Shown: piece after piece, positions 11,911 to 23,529 of the stretch | Layout of the letters: each line of letters opens with the position of its first letter | How positions within the stretch are numbered: position 1 is the stretch's first letter | Source: Armigeres subalbatus | Taxonomy: Eukaryota; Arthropoda; Insecta; Diptera; Culicidae | Direction of reading: 5' to 3' | Length of the DNA stretch: 64,000 nucleotides | Assembly (NCBI RefSeq): GCF_024139115.2 | Contig: NC_085140.1 | Location: 421,302,283-421,366,282, forward strand | Made by a program: the position numbers and the translations under genes | Notes under the pieces: generated by a model | What the model was told of the DNA's origin: nothing | What the model saw: only the letters and a program-made list of their open reading frames with translations | Database searches by the model: none

Positions 11911-12939
11911 TAAGCCGTATAGGGTTTCTTACCCCATTCCCGGCCTAACATGCGTACGACTGCATTATTCAATTGATATTTATGACAGGAAGCAACTTTT
12001 CCTGAATTTTGTGGGCTGTATAATACTGCATTGGGGTTCACTTCTGCTTAAAAAATAGCTATTCGTGCTAAATATCGTTCAAGAAGCTTTTATTTGATTT
12101 AAATTAACGAGGTGCAGCACTCATTTCAGGCATAGCGATTTCCATTCGGCATATCACAAAAACCAGTTCCCGGCCTAAGCAAAATTTCACTCAATCTCTC
12201 AACATTTCTCTCTTATTCTCTCTCGGGACGGTAGAAAATGCGACGTAAACAAAAATATGCACGTTCCACGACAACAAGATGCCAGATGGTATCATTCATA
12301 ATCATTTTTATTTGGTTGAGAAGATATATTTACTCATCCAATTTTTTTTCCAAATACTTAAAAACAATATTTTTTCACCTTTTGAAATCGAGAAAATTAT
12401 AAATAACATGATAGCGTCAACATATTAAACAGTTTTCCTATCAACGATGAAGGATCATTTTCATTCTCCTGGCCTTTTGGCAGCACGGTGCGGCTAGAAG
12501 TTTTGGGCCGAGGTGATTTTTTGTTCGGTTTGAGAATACATTTTTAAATGTATTCTAATTATGTTTATATAAGTTCTAGTGATACGTTCTAGTGATTAGA
12601 TTGAAGTGCGTGTGTGGAGCATTATGGTGTGGTGATTAAAAGCTTGAAGCAATGATTGTAACGAGCACTAGGACGATTTTCAGGTAGGTGTTTATTTGAT
12701 GATACCGTTTTGTAAAAGTGGAAAGAATCACTCCGGCTCAGTGGTGTGGCATCGGAGAGTGAGATTTTGAAATCTACATTTTTATTTTCTACAATTGGAT
12801 CAATTAGGAGTAAAACAAGTGATTGAAAGATATTGAATATTGTAAAAAATAAATGGGAGACTTTTTAAAAATTATCAATCATAAACCTACGGCTTCTAAA
12901 CAGTATAAATCATTAGTTTTCTGTGTAGTGAGCCGGGAA
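11911..12939. other. Unassigned DNA within the broken Jockey element
   Basis: Coding similarity is lost between about 11910 and 12940. A 24-base palindrome (AGAATACATTTTTAAATGTATTCT) sits near 12531. The motif TTCCCGGC occurs in both orientations (near 11940, 12167 and 12932), which may mark the ends of inserted repeats, but no target duplication could be fixed. Confidence 0.35.
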
Positions 12940-13341
12940 CCGGGTCCATAGGCCCAAGTAGTGATTTACCCTACTGCTCATTAGTCTAGAATCCATATCA
13001 AGCTGTTTGGACTGCACGGTTTGAAGCAGTGCAGCGCAAGTTTTTACGGTATGCCCTGCGCCATCTCCCATGGACAGACCTGCTGAATTGACCACCGTAT
13101 GCTGATCGCTGCCGTTTGCTGAGGCTGGATACTCTTGTAAGGCGGAGAAATGTGGAGCAAGCCGTTTTCATTGCCAAACTTGTATTGTCCGAGTACGACG
13201 TGCCTAATTTGTTGGCGAAAATTCCACTGTATGCACCGTCACGATCGCTTCTACCCAGAGATTTGCTTCACACAAACAAAAAAACAAAACTCCAATCACG
13301 CTGCTTTAATCTGCCATTTTAACGAAGGATCGGACCAATTC
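12940..13341 (+). pseudogene. Jockey-clade RT C-terminal fragment
   Basis: Around 13015-13320 the translation has the typical tail of Jockey-type RT proteins: a KFLRYALRHLPW-like block, then YADRCRLLRLDTLVRRRN and AVFIAKLVLSEYD. A stop and small shifts interrupt it. It runs directly into the hAT-type element at 13342 and resumes at 15062, so the hAT element landed inside it. Confidence 0.85.
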
Positions 13342-13652
13342 CATTGGCGTAACTACAGGGGGGCTAGGGGGGGGCTATAGCCCCACCTAGGATCTGGCTA
13401 GCCCCCCCTAGAAAATTTGTTACTTTGTATAAGTATTGAACATATCTAGTCCACTGATTATATACGGGGGTAAATGCAGAGAAAGGATTGTCTTCATTAT
13501 CCAATCCCTCTCTTCAAAACATTACAACAAGTTGAATCTATTCGCTTAAGTTTTTGAACTTCGAGCAATTGTTATAAGGCTTGCTCGCGACAAAATCTGA
13601 ACCCCTCAAAACACGTTATAACTTATCATAGATCATTAATTAACGGCTACGC

Positions 13653-13771
13653 AGTCTCATATGATTAAAACGAGTTTTTATTCGTCCGACGTTTCGACAC
13701 GTGTCGTCGAATAAAAACTCGTCGAATAAAAAACGTCGGACGAATAAAAACTCGTTTTAATCATATGAGAC
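13653..13771. repeat. Perfect inverted repeat with 41-bp arms
   Basis: The arm starting GTCTCATATGATTAAAACG (13653-13693) is repeated inverted at 13731-13771 without a visible mismatch. The spacer is about 37 bases and contains part-copies of the same arm sequence (GTCGAATAAAAACTCGTCG). It lies inside the hAT-type element. Confidence 0.9.
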
Positions 13772-13861
13772 CCAAAAAATTGTCATAACTTATGAAATAC
13801 CGAAGGAAATACCTCATCAACAAGTGAATTAAAAAATATATTATTTATTAGTATTACAAGT

Positions 13862-14122
13862 CTTTTTCTTCTTGTTATTGACATTACATCCCTACACTGG
13901 GAAAAAGCCGCCTCGCAGCTTAGTGTTCATTAAGCACTTTCACAATTATTAACCGCGAGGTTTCTAAGGTAGGTTACAATTTTTGTATTCGTATATCATG
14001 AGGCTAGCACGATGATACTTTTATGCCCAGGGAAGCCGAAAATTGCCTACACCGGCACCAGGAATCGAACCCAGCCACCCTCAACATGGTCTTGCGTCTT
14101 ATCGCACGGCTAAGGAGGGCCC
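13862..14122 (-). mobile_element. tRNA-derived SINE (Feilai-like), 261 bp
   Basis: An 11-base duplication GTATTACAAGT flanks it exactly (13851-13861 and 14123-14133). On the minus strand it starts with a tRNA-like head: an A box in TAGCCGTGCGA (complement of 14102-14112) and a B box GGTTCGATTCC (complement of 14061-14071). It ends in an A-rich tail. These are the internal RNA polymerase III promoter and retroposition marks of a SINE. Aedes genomes carry the abundant Feilai tRNA-related SINE; the family name is from memory. It sits inside the hAT-type element. Confidence 0.9.
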
Positions 14123-15061
14123 GTATTACAAGTACTTAATGGATAATGGACAATTCCTTGAGATTTTCAAGTTTTTCCTGGGTTTTTTGAGTAACTGTTA
14201 TCTAAATCGAGTGTATGATATTAACCTTCCTAACTAATACCAATCCTAAAAGCTGCAGCGCATTTTAATTATCACTGTAGGCTTTTGAGAAAGGTTCGGT
14301 AAAACTCTTAGATTTCAAGAAAAGGTAACTAAAAGTTGAATAAGAAAGAACTTTGAATTCTTTCGGATGGATTTTACAAACTCCGCAAACTTTTTAATTT
14401 TCTAAACTCCTATTGTCGCTGCAGCAATGGAACCAGTGAAAATGTCTCAGTAGGAGTGAAACAGACCTACTGAGAGAGAAGATGTGTTAAATGTTCCTAT
14501 GTGTTAACAAATGCTTCTATAAGTTAATTTGTTGCAATTTTTAAAATTAAATTGAAAATTAACTACCAATAAGTTGTATTGGGATGTAAAACTGATTGTT
14601 TTAAATCATCCTAGAAGAAAGAGAAAGGTTAGTTTGTTGTGGTCAGATTGCCGTTTGAAAGCTCGTAGGAATTGTCAGGCCACTGAATTGAAAGCTGGCG
14701 AAAAGATTTTAACTAACTAATTTATCGAAGCAAATCAAAAAATCCTTTAAAAATCAGGATCGTGCTTCACATTCTATTTACGGCGAGCGCAACACCTATG
14801 GTGTTCTGAACCTATCGAGGATTTTGGGAATCCTTAGAGATTTCTAGATTTTTGTAACAGGGATGAGCGTCGATGAACATCATTTGAAATATTTAAGCCG
14901 TCCATTGATATCTGGTAGACTAACTTGCGAACAATATAGATACATCATTTGAATCGAGCGAAAATGGTAAATTTTCTGTGTTATGAGTGTTAAAATAGAA
15001 AAGTTTAAAAAAAAGTTAGCCCCCCCTAGAATTTTTCATTAGTTACGCCAATGACCAATTC

Positions 15062-15150
15062 GAGTTCAGATGTTTACAGAAAGACCATTGTTTTAAGTTT
15101 TCATGTAGTCAAATGAAATAAATAAATGAAATAAACAAATGAAAAGCGTA
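15062..15150 (+). mobile_element. 3' end and A-rich tail of the Jockey element
   Basis: The sequence continues from the far side of the hAT target duplication. It ends in a repetitive tail built of AAATGAAATAAATAAATG-type units, as at the 3' end of non-LTR retrotransposons. Its position fixes the orientation of the Jockey copy as plus. Confidence 0.7.
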
Positions 15151-15254
15151 ATTAAATACAGAAAGCGGAAACAGGATTTTTTCATTTCGTAGTTTAAAGC
15201 AGACGTCTGCTTGAGGTTAGGAAAGATATACTGCACTCCCTACTGTATACTTTT

Positions 15255-15457
15255 CAGTGGCGTTTCCCTAACCTCAATCTACCTGTGCACTGGACTCAAA
15301 TTTAAGGTATTTCGTGCGAAAATGTATGGAATAACTAGATTTTGATTAGTTTAAACTACTCTGATAATCTTATTTTCTATTTGGGCTGTAGAATTATCAA
15401 AATTTTCGTTTCTTGTATCAGTGCACAGGTAAAAAGTGAGGTGACGCGACGCCACTG
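15255..15457. mobile_element. hAT-type MITE, 203 bp, with 8-bp target duplication
   Basis: The ends are CAGTGGCGT (15255) and ACGCCACTG (15457), with inner inverted blocks ACCTGTGCACTG and CAGTGCACAGGT. The duplication ATACTTTT flanks it at 15247-15254 and 15458-15465. CAGTGGCG ends and an 8-bp duplication are typical of hAT. It is non-coding and a different family from the 1.7-kb element upstream. Confidence 0.9.
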
Positions 15458-15514
15458 ATACTTTTACTTCCTATTTATTTGAATCGCCTAAAACAACTGA
15501 AAAATTAGCCGTCT

Positions 15515-15700
15515 CATACGGCAATATGTATTCATTAAGCACATCCACAGATATTAACTGTACGATTTCTATGCTTCAGAAAGGCGAGAAAATTTCTCAC
15601 CATAAAACTTCTGAGACCGTATAGAGATTCGATCTCAGCATGGTATGCTTCGTACAAAGCCATACACCTTATCGTTGAGCTACGAAAGGTCTCCTGCGAA
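15515..15700 (-). mobile_element. tRNA-derived SINE, diverged
   Basis: On the minus strand there is a tRNA-like head with an A box TAGCTCAACGAT (complement of 15671-15682) and a B box GAGATCGAATCTC (complement of 15624-15636), at normal spacing for a Pol III promoter. The body resembles the SINE at 13.9-14.1 kb only loosely. No clean target duplication was found. Confidence 0.65.
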
Positions 15701-15867
15701 CTGGAAAACAAGAAAGCATGCATCTAGCTAATCTAAGGCCAGAGGATATCTTATGATAGAGATGGGCGCATAACGAAAATCAGAATTGCATTATACTGTT
15801 TTAACTTAGGCGGACATCGTGAACCAACTGATTAAACGGCCGGCCGTATTTCAATATTGGGATAAAA

Positions 15868-16523
15868 TCTCTATATAAGAAATGAGTTACGGATGGATGG
15901 ACCGATTTGCAAGATTTTCCCAATAACTAGGAATCATGTTGACCAAAATCGTCAATCATAGACATGATTTACCGATCATCTCCATTCATGTCAATGTTAT
16001 TCTTAATACCGCATTAAACAAGCGATTTTCGCTTTAAAACAGAAAGTACGAACGATGTCAGAAATATGTAGAATACATTCCATGATCATGCATTTACTTT
16101 ATTCCGAAATGTTAGAAATGGTTCAGTTCACCTTATCCAGCAATGGTGAGTTGCATCGTATTTAACTGTATAACCTAAAATTATAAAGAACTGGGCGAAA
16201 CTGTCCGATCTCGCTCGTGGTTTTATACATAACTGTCAGACGTTTGATTACTGCGTCGCACTCGATTTCAGTTCGAGCTCGATGGCTTTATTCAGAACTC
16301 ATGAAAACGTTGCATTTTGACAATTTTTCAACTTTCCCGTTAAATTGACCAACTTTTAGTAAATATAAACACTGAGATTCCCAAGACGAATCGATTAGTT
16401 TTCCCGACCTTGCCCGGGTTGTGATTGTTTCGACCTATCGTTTAGTTGATTGCAATGTCGCACTCAAGATAGATTTCAGTTCGAGCTTGATAGCTCGTTT
16501 TCACTCATTTTTATATATAGAGA
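15868..16523. mobile_element. Element with TCTCTATATA inverted ends, about 656 bp
   Basis: The left end TCTCTATATAAGAAATGAG (15868) is matched inverted by CTCATTTTTATATATAGAGA (ending 16523). Inside, the block GTCGCACTCGATTTCAG at 16255 recurs as GTCGCACTC...ATTTCAGTTCGAGCTTGAT at 16456. There is no open frame of note. It is a non-autonomous element; the superfamily is not determined. Confidence 0.55.
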
Positions 16524-16526
16524 TAA

Positions 16527-16862
16527 TTGGAACAATGCAAACTAGATGAGTTCTATTTTCTACCTCTAGAATGTCAAGGAGAACTCACGCCTCCATTATC
16601 GAGCACAAAAACACGAAATATCTATATTTGCATGGCTCAAATGATTTGGTGGCAACTATATTCGAATGTGCATCTCAGAATTTTTAGGATCTATTTGGGT
16701 TTCATAGTTCTAAATCGTCAGCTTAGTTCTGTAGTCAGCTTTACAATACAGATTTCGAATATGTTTCCATACATACATGTAAAAGAAATTGACTCACAAA
16801 AAGATTATTCAATTCGCAAAATTTTTCCTATTTGTCTTGGGATCAGCAGAATTTATATTTAA
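16527..16862 (+). other. 111-codon open frame without recognisable product
   Basis: The frame is open for 111 codons and is hydrophobic and aromatic-rich, as random AT-rich DNA often translates. There are no domains, splice signals or conserved neighbours. It begins just outside the end of the inverted-repeat element. I do not consider it a supported gene. Confidence 0.15.
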
Positions 16863-17054
16863 GAAAAGAGGAAAATTTGAATTTTAAGAATACAACGTTT
16901 GATGAATTCTGAAGAAAGCCATCAAGCTCGCAATTGAATCGATCTGAAGTGCAGAGCTGCAAACCAACTCAATTGACAGTTGGATCGGAAATAAAACACC
17001 CCGGCATGAATGAGCTGGTTCGTCTAGATCAATATAAACTTTAACTTAAACGTT

Positions 17055-17314
17055 AAGAGCAAGCCTCCCGGAATCCAAATTTAAGTCTTCTAATGTTTTC
17101 AGAGGCACACTACTCAATACGGAAGCAACGTACAACCAAAGATCAATCAGTCTTTGGTATAACCGCCACACTTTAATTTCAACTTTGCTGCGTCGTGTAA
17201 GTTTGCGTGAAAGAATAAAAATGATACTTGTGCGTAGCTTCCGTATTGAGTGGTGTACTCTCGAAAACGCGAGTGAATTTAGTTTTGGATTCCTGGTTCC
17301 GACTTATCCTTAAC
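17055..17314. mobile_element. Palindromic MITE (CACTCAATACGGAAGC), possible TTAA site
   Basis: ACTACTCAATACGGAAGC (about 17110) is inverted as GCTTCCGTATTGAGTGGT (about 17239). Arm similarity extends outward through GGAATCCAAA (17070) and TTTGGATTCC (17284) to a TTAA on each side (about 17053 and 17311). It is about 260 bp and non-coding; the outer boundary is approximate. Confidence 0.7.
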
Positions 17315-17329
17315 CGATTTGTATACAAT

Positions 17330-17700
17330 TATGTTCAGAGTCTAGTTGCCACCACTTCTTCTTTATAAGCAGGAGGTCGTGGGTTCATATCCAAGCTCGT
17401 CACTTTCCTACTTTGTATTTCTATCTTAGTTCTTTCTGTATTTCACGTTCTACCAAAACGATTCATACTATTATAACCTTCCACACTAACAATTCCTAAA
17501 ACCTTCCATGGCACCTATGAGAGATCGTAGAGTTCTCCGCATCTTCCTTAGATAGGTGTCCAACTAATCACCCTTCCCCTTCCTTAGCATTCGCAACGAC
17601 GTGGTCAGGACAGATCTCGACTATTGGAGAGTGCATTGCTTCCATCTAAGAGATAATGATTAATCCCAATTCAATATCTGTGGTAACGGATGAAGGTGAT
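17330..17700 (+). mobile_element. SINE-like repeat with tRNA-type B box
   Basis: A B-box-like GGTTCATATCC lies at 17382-17392 within a tRNA-like head. The body (about 17440-17690) shares long blocks with 46415-46640, for example CTCGACT...GAGAATGC/GAGTGC...TTGCTTCCATCTAA. Fragments at 5.2 and 5.7 kb belong to the same family. It is non-coding and the 3' end is not clear. Confidence 0.55.
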
Positions 17701-20700
17701 GCTAATTTCATACAGGCTTATCCAATTGGTCCAATTCATGGTCCAGGCTTGTACCACCTACGAATTTGTGCGAATTGCTCAATGCTAATTCTGTTCAGAG
17801 CAACAGGGCTTCAAGATTGAAATGAAAGAGCGGCCCTTATCAACCACCTAATTATTTATACCTACATTTTTACATTTATGATTAGATCTATGCCCCAAAG
17901 ATTCTTCTGTTAACGTGCAACTACATCCAATCTAGCGATCCAAGAGCTGCAACCCCAGGCAATCAATCAAGCCCAAGCTCAAGTTCAAGAAACAGCACGC
18001 AATTTGATATGATGCATTATTTGTCTTCTACACTCAATCATCTGTTTATGTGTGTGTTTTCATTATCACCAGTTAAATAGCTCCAATTTTTCCTAGTTCA
18101 TCACCAGTAAAAGTAAAAAATAGTAAATTTTGCCAAGGAATCTAACAACCCTTTCGGCACTTTACTTTTATTAAAAGAATGGCTAAGTTGAAAATTGTTA
18201 GCAGTTGTTTTTTACTGAAATGTTTTTTCAGTATTTATCACAGTACCTTACAAAGCATACGTATCCAGTAAGCCATTGCCATCAAAAGTGCCATCCATCA
18301 TGAGATATTTATAACCCCGACATTTTTTTCCGTTCACACACACGGATGATAAGATACCGCCACAAACTAGTCGTCGTCGCCTGAATTCAATCACGTTGCT
18401 CCATTATTGCGAAAGCCAGCCACGCTCGTGTTCACCCTAACTTGGGAGCACCGAGTTTTTGTTTCATATTCAGAATGATAAAATACTCAATTCGAGTCGG
18501 GAGTGAGCGTATGTTGTTGCGTTTTCGGTAACGAAAAACGCCAATCTATATGTTTACGACCTTTTGGTGCAACAAACCGCAAAGTTTTCTGCCCCTCACC
18601 TTGAATTTGGGCTGCGGCCGCAGAATAAATATGAGGAACGGTAATAGAACAGAGAGGAACGCACGCTCTGGCCAACATTCGAAGCAGTCTATGGAAGTTG
18701 AAATAAGTTCATTACTTTTACGGAAGCAGACAGAAGGGTGGTCAAGATGGATCACTGAGGTACGGTATCATCGAGGCACGCGAGCCCAAGCACGAAAGTG
18801 AAAAGTTGAAACGGTCTATTACCGCTGTAGTGGGTTATGGTATGAAAAAAAAATCAACAAACGTGATGGCTTAAGTCGGTATCTCCTTGTGATGCATGTT
18901 TGGCGCATATGACTTTGGTAAGTTGAAAGCGCTTCGAGCGGGCGTATTGGATGATGAAGATACGGGCGGAGCACCTAAATATATTCCCGGTTAAAAACGA
19001 GCCCGTTGCGAATCATTGCGCACGAACCTATCATGTGGCTTGCAGAGTACACAACCATGAAACAGTTCAGTTCAGCATGAGTACACATTTTCCACTGATT
19101 GATTTTTACTAGTTCAAATTTATTATCAAAGAACACAAAAATTTGAAACTCCGGATTCTAAGATTTTTTTTAATCCCATGTAGGTAAAACTAATAGAAAT
19201 ACTACTTGATTTTGAAACAGAATAAAATCTCAATGACTGTTTTCATTTTCCTTCGACCAATTGGAGGATCGCAAGGTCAATATTAACAATAATCTAAAAA
19301 TACTGTTTCGTTAACACTCGAGCACGAGCGATGTTGTATTTTGTTCAACACTAATGAAAAACCATCGCTTGCGATATTAAGCACGAACGGGTTAGCAGCA
19401 TCCAGGACCGCGCGCGTGCTGGAGGATTAACATGTTTCTGCAAATTGAAGAATCAAAAATTATTCTTTCAGAAATTCCTCTTTGAAGACGTTTTGAATAA
19501 CATCCAAAAAGATTATTCTAAAAAATGTATTTTTTCACTGCTCACCGAATAATATTGAGCATTTTGTAGATGTACCAGTCGTGGTTATAACATCAATTGT
19601 CGCACTAGTGCATTATACACCGAATTACACACCAAACCACAAAACAATGTTTAGATAAGTGAATCATATCTATAGGATACGATAACACCTTCAATCCCCT
19701 CCAAGAGACACAAAACATTTCACTTGATTTTTCACGTCCTTTGCACCAGTTGTCGCACTGGTTGTCCAATTATGGTCAATCCCATAAGAAAACACACAAC
19801 ACTTTTTTGGATTTTTCACTACTGTTTTAAGGAGCATAAAAGGAAACCTTTTGTTTGGCATACTAACACCATTCATATACCTTTTATTTATGTTTTAAAA
19901 TTAGTTGTTCTTAAGTATAGCGGTGATTAGTACACCTACCCTACCATTAATCTGTTTAGTGTTGGGAATCTTGGCAGTTCTTCTTTTCAATGATCTTACA
20001 TTTCTACCGGAACTTGGCCTAAAGGGCTGCATCTTAGTATATAATCAATACTAACGGCATACCTTGAGTGATGTATCCTAGAATAATATTATCTTTACTC
20101 GTGAGGTCAAAATTTCTTTCAAGATTTCGATCTAACTCAATGAAGCGAAAATCTTTGCATTCCGGAAATTTTATATGTTACTATAGTCAAGCACATAATC
20201 GACGTCAGTTTGCATTTGAAATGAAAACATTACTGCACCATCATTTACACACTGTGCTGCTTATACTTCGATGAACACGTTCGCAACTGACCAAATCCAG
20301 ATACAAAATGTAAACATACGCACGAGTAATAAACTTATCAGTTAATTAATTTTGTGTTTGCCCTCGACTGCTGTCGATGATCGGAGAAAAGAATTACTCG
20401 CATTAGCGAAAGAACTTTGCATCTATGTTAGGTATGGTGGATACACCTGTTGAGCTGGCCGATTCATGCGCGTTAGATCGACCTACACAAGCCCGATAAG
20501 AATCGCAGATTTATTCACGGTACTTTGCCGGACCTTCGTTCCAGACACCAGGCAGCCGTCTGGAAATTGCAATACATGTAATTGGTCAGCATCATATACA
20601 GTACACATGCTTGCCTCCAGCAAATACAGAACACATTCAAGCAAGGCGGAGTCACCTATAATTATACGCTTGCGTTGCATTGATTAGATTGCGTTTTTTT

Positions 20701-20980
20701 TGCACCTTTTTGCTAACTCGACATTGATTCCAGATTACTACATCATGTCTAATCATATCGAACCACAAGCAACAAACACAATGCAATCACATTAGTACAA
20801 CTTGTTTGTATGTACCCCAATTCCTGGGCTCAAAGAAGTGTGCAATTTTTATCCGCTCCAGTACCAAACATTTAGCGATTGTGTATGCGGCGGTAGCCTA
20901 CGAACGGCTTCAAAATAATCGGAGCGAGCACGCTAGGTGAGGAAAGCCTCTAGCCCAGTCAATTAAGTTGGTAAATGTGG
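17701..20980. other. Intergenic DNA without supported gene
   Basis: Short open frames (such as 18550-18801 plus and 18487-18678 minus) overlap on opposite strands and lack domains. About 18340-18830 and 20340-20700 are of higher complexity than the surrounding AT-rich DNA and could be regulatory or untranslated sequence of a gene beyond the window. A small hairpin (GAGCGATG...CATCGCTT) lies near 19325-19375. Confidence 0.35.
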
Positions 20981-20988
20981 GAATGTGA

Positions 20989-21025
20989 TATAATAAAGCG
21001 CCGACCTTAGCGTTGGTTAGTCACT
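20989..21025 (+). promoter_or_regulatory. Possible core promoter (TATA plus initiator spacing)
   Basis: TATAATAAA at 20989-20997 is followed 34 bases later by an initiator-like TCACT at 21021-21025, close to normal arthropod TATA-to-start spacing. No coding exon is recognised downstream in this window, so this rests on spacing alone. Confidence 0.2.
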
Positions 21026-21029
21026 GGGC

Positions 21030-22800
21030 CAGCTTAACTGTTTGAGTCGCTACTGTTTGATTAAGAATGACTAGACTAGAATAGAGTGCTTATGTGCAAT
21101 AATTGTTATTAGAACCAAGCATAGGGTTCATATACCTAGACGATTAAGATATGCGTCTTAGTGCAGAATTAACAACTGCAATAACAAGTCGTTTGCTAAT
21201 AACATTATAGGTCGAAGATGTGATTAAGTCATTCCTATCTAAAATTATTCCATCCATCGTCTTAAACACAGATTATTAAAATTGCATCGATTAACCACAA
21301 TCCATTTTCAAGCACAGTTCTAATTTATGTCACCATATTAAAATGATAAGTACCTTCATAAAATACATTTAAAAAATATATATAAAACTGCGCTTGATTG
21401 TGTCTTTTCTCTATGGGTATTGTGCTTCTGTAGTTATCATACAAAAAAAGTAAAACGAAAAAGAAATAGAAAACTGTTTGCCCATGCATACAATTAATGC
21501 GATTGAATATAAATTGACTTGAATAATATTATGGGACTCTGTAGATGTTATTTTTATGCTTGTTTATATACTTATTGCCTCGCTAATGCATAAGAAAAGC
21601 ATCAACCTCGCTAGAGGAATTACTTCTGGTCTTATTGTTCTTTTTTTTTTAATTTTCCGTCGTTTATTATATTGAAACATACATAAAACATGATCGATTA
21701 AGGGTGTATCGTCAGCAGCGTTAGCGAACAGCTGTTGCTATTCACGTTCAGCTTTTGGGTGAGCCGCAAATTTTCGATTATTTGTGCATCATCAGGTGGC
21801 AAATGGGCCTCAAAATGGAAAGTGAAATGATCCCATTAGATGTTTTAATCAATTCACACTATGTGCTTGGCCGCGCTGGCAAAAATCGATTAATAATAGT
21901 TGATAACGTATTGATGCTTTTTTTCTGTTCGTTCGTAGTTCGTAGTAGGACCTATCTCCAGAAGTGTTTCTGTGTTTACAAGAAAATGCATTTCGTCAGT
22001 TCCTTTTTTTTACATCAAAGCAAAAGTGAATTAAATATAAGTTTGCAGGTGTGGTTATTGTAATCGGACGATTCAGACAATTTCATCGGTCATTTTTAAA
22101 TGAAAAGTATCATGATGAAACCCAAAGTATTGAAGCATAAATTAACCACACAATAGTAGAGATTCATGATTCTCGGAAATTATTTTATTAAAATGCGAAA
22201 AATATCTTAAGCTTAATCTATTTTCCGAGTAATTAAAAATTAAATTCGCGCAACTTCCACAGTGACAAGCACAAACAATTAGAGCCTCTCTAAGAGGATT
22301 GATGAGAATAAATAACTTCACTATATAGATTCCAACTGTTTTCTGTGTCGATGAAATCTGCATCACTTCCGAACAAACTTCAATCCAATCAAAACTATTA
22401 ACCGTCATGACCATTCGTGTCCAAATTCAATGTTTAATAAAAAGGGAATTATATTCTATTTGCGTTACCCAGAAAAATAAGTTGATGGAGTCAGGACTAG
22501 GCCTGTGAGTCGATCGGCGGCATGAGTGCTATTTATCAACGGCAGCGGTGTGACGCTATGGGCCACAATGGCGTGGATCGGCGCGAATCAAAGTTACCCC
22601 TCAAACATTTCCTAAAGCATACACGTTTTTAAATGTTTGCAATTCTTGTGCCCTTATGGCGCGATGAAGATAATATTTGGCTTTACCCTTTTAGGCCCAA
22701 ATTTTTCTAAGCTGAATAACCCAGTAAATTTGATTGTTCCATTTGTTTTCGTGATTTATAATGGAGAAATCACAAAACAAGTTGAAACAAATTTTTTTTC
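21030..22800. other. AT-rich intergenic DNA
   Basis: Open frames at 21755-22063 (plus) and 22142-22414 (minus) have no recognisable domain. No terminal repeats were identified. Confidence 0.4.
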
Positions 22801-22959
22801 GGGATGTACTAGATCATACAAACTGTCCTTGAGTCCAGAACTTGCGATCTACAACCACCACTCTAGCTTTTTTCGTCACTTCAAGCTTAGATATGTATTC
22901 AACCATATCCATAATATATTTGTGAAGATCAACACACTTAGTTTTTATTTCTGCAGCTC

Positions 22960-23130
22960 GGCAAAAATCCGCACAGCCGTGCGCCAGCAAAATAATAAAC
23001 TGATATTCCGGCAAAAATGATGTTTATTAGCTGATGTTCGGCAAATTATTTGCTGATTTCCAGCAATTTTGACAGAAATCTCGGCAAAAAACATGTTTGC
23101 TGGGGCACGGCTGTGAGAATCTCGGTAAAA
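22960..23130. mobile_element. Palindromic MITE rich in CTCGGCAAAA motifs
   Basis: GCACAGCCGTGCGCCAGCA (22973) is inverted as TGCTGGGGCACGGCTGTG (about 23098). Between them a CGGCAAAA motif with TGCTGA recurs several times in direct order. A related diverged patch lies at about 23850-23960. It is non-coding. Confidence 0.6.
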
Positions 23131-23350
23131 GTTGACCATTTTGCTGAGATCCCGGTAAAAAAAATAAGTGTGAAGAGACATGATTAGATTGTCAACAAAT
23201 TGTCCTTGAGTTCAAAACATGCTATATACAGCCACAAAACCAAGGATGTTATCGATCATTTAGTAATTTGCGTTCGATTATTTAGTAGTTTGTCTATAAC
23301 TCATTCCACAAGCGGAATTTCAAAATGTGTTGTATGGTAGCGAGTGCGAA

Positions 23351-23529
23351 GGTTTTTCTACAACTCTGCCTAATAATTCGTTGCTAGAATTTATTTAATA
23401 ACGGAATTAAAGTGCTAGTTGCAGTAACTTAAACGAAATGATTGGAATTTTGTTATTATATTTGCTATAAGTCCGTTACTGAGGGGATTCAAACAACGAA
23501 TCATTAGGCAAAGTTGTACAAAAACCATC
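23351..23529. mobile_element. Palindromic MITE, about 180 bp
   Basis: GTTTTTCTACAACTCTGCC and TAATAATTCGTTG on the left match the complement of CAACGAATCATTAGGCAAAG and TTGTACAAAAACC on the right, with an inner ACGGAATTAAAG block also inverted. There is no open frame; the target duplication is not resolved. Confidence 0.7.

Larger units (their letters stand above)
13342..15053. mobile_element. Non-autonomous hAT-type element, 1.7 kb, with 8-bp target duplication
   Basis: The element begins CATTGGCGTAACTA at 13342 and ends with the inverted TAGTTACGCCAATG at 15053. The 8-base duplication ACCAATTC flanks it exactly (13334-13341 and 15054-15061). The 8-bp duplication and a CA-TGG-type inverted end with GCGTAACTA are established marks of hAT transposons. 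G- and C-tracts follow just inside each end. I see no transposase frame, so it is non-autonomous. It contains a perfect hairpin and a SINE, and it interrupts the Jockey element, dating it after the Jockey insertion. Confidence 0.9.

Noticed and set aside
18487..18801. Overlapping 60-83 codon frames on both strands
   Set aside because: They lack domains and splice signals, and the two strands are equally open.
22960..23180. Regular CGGCAAAA spacing as a CRISPR-like array
   Set aside because: The units are diverged, unequal in length and lie in a palindromic MITE. The genome is eukaryotic.
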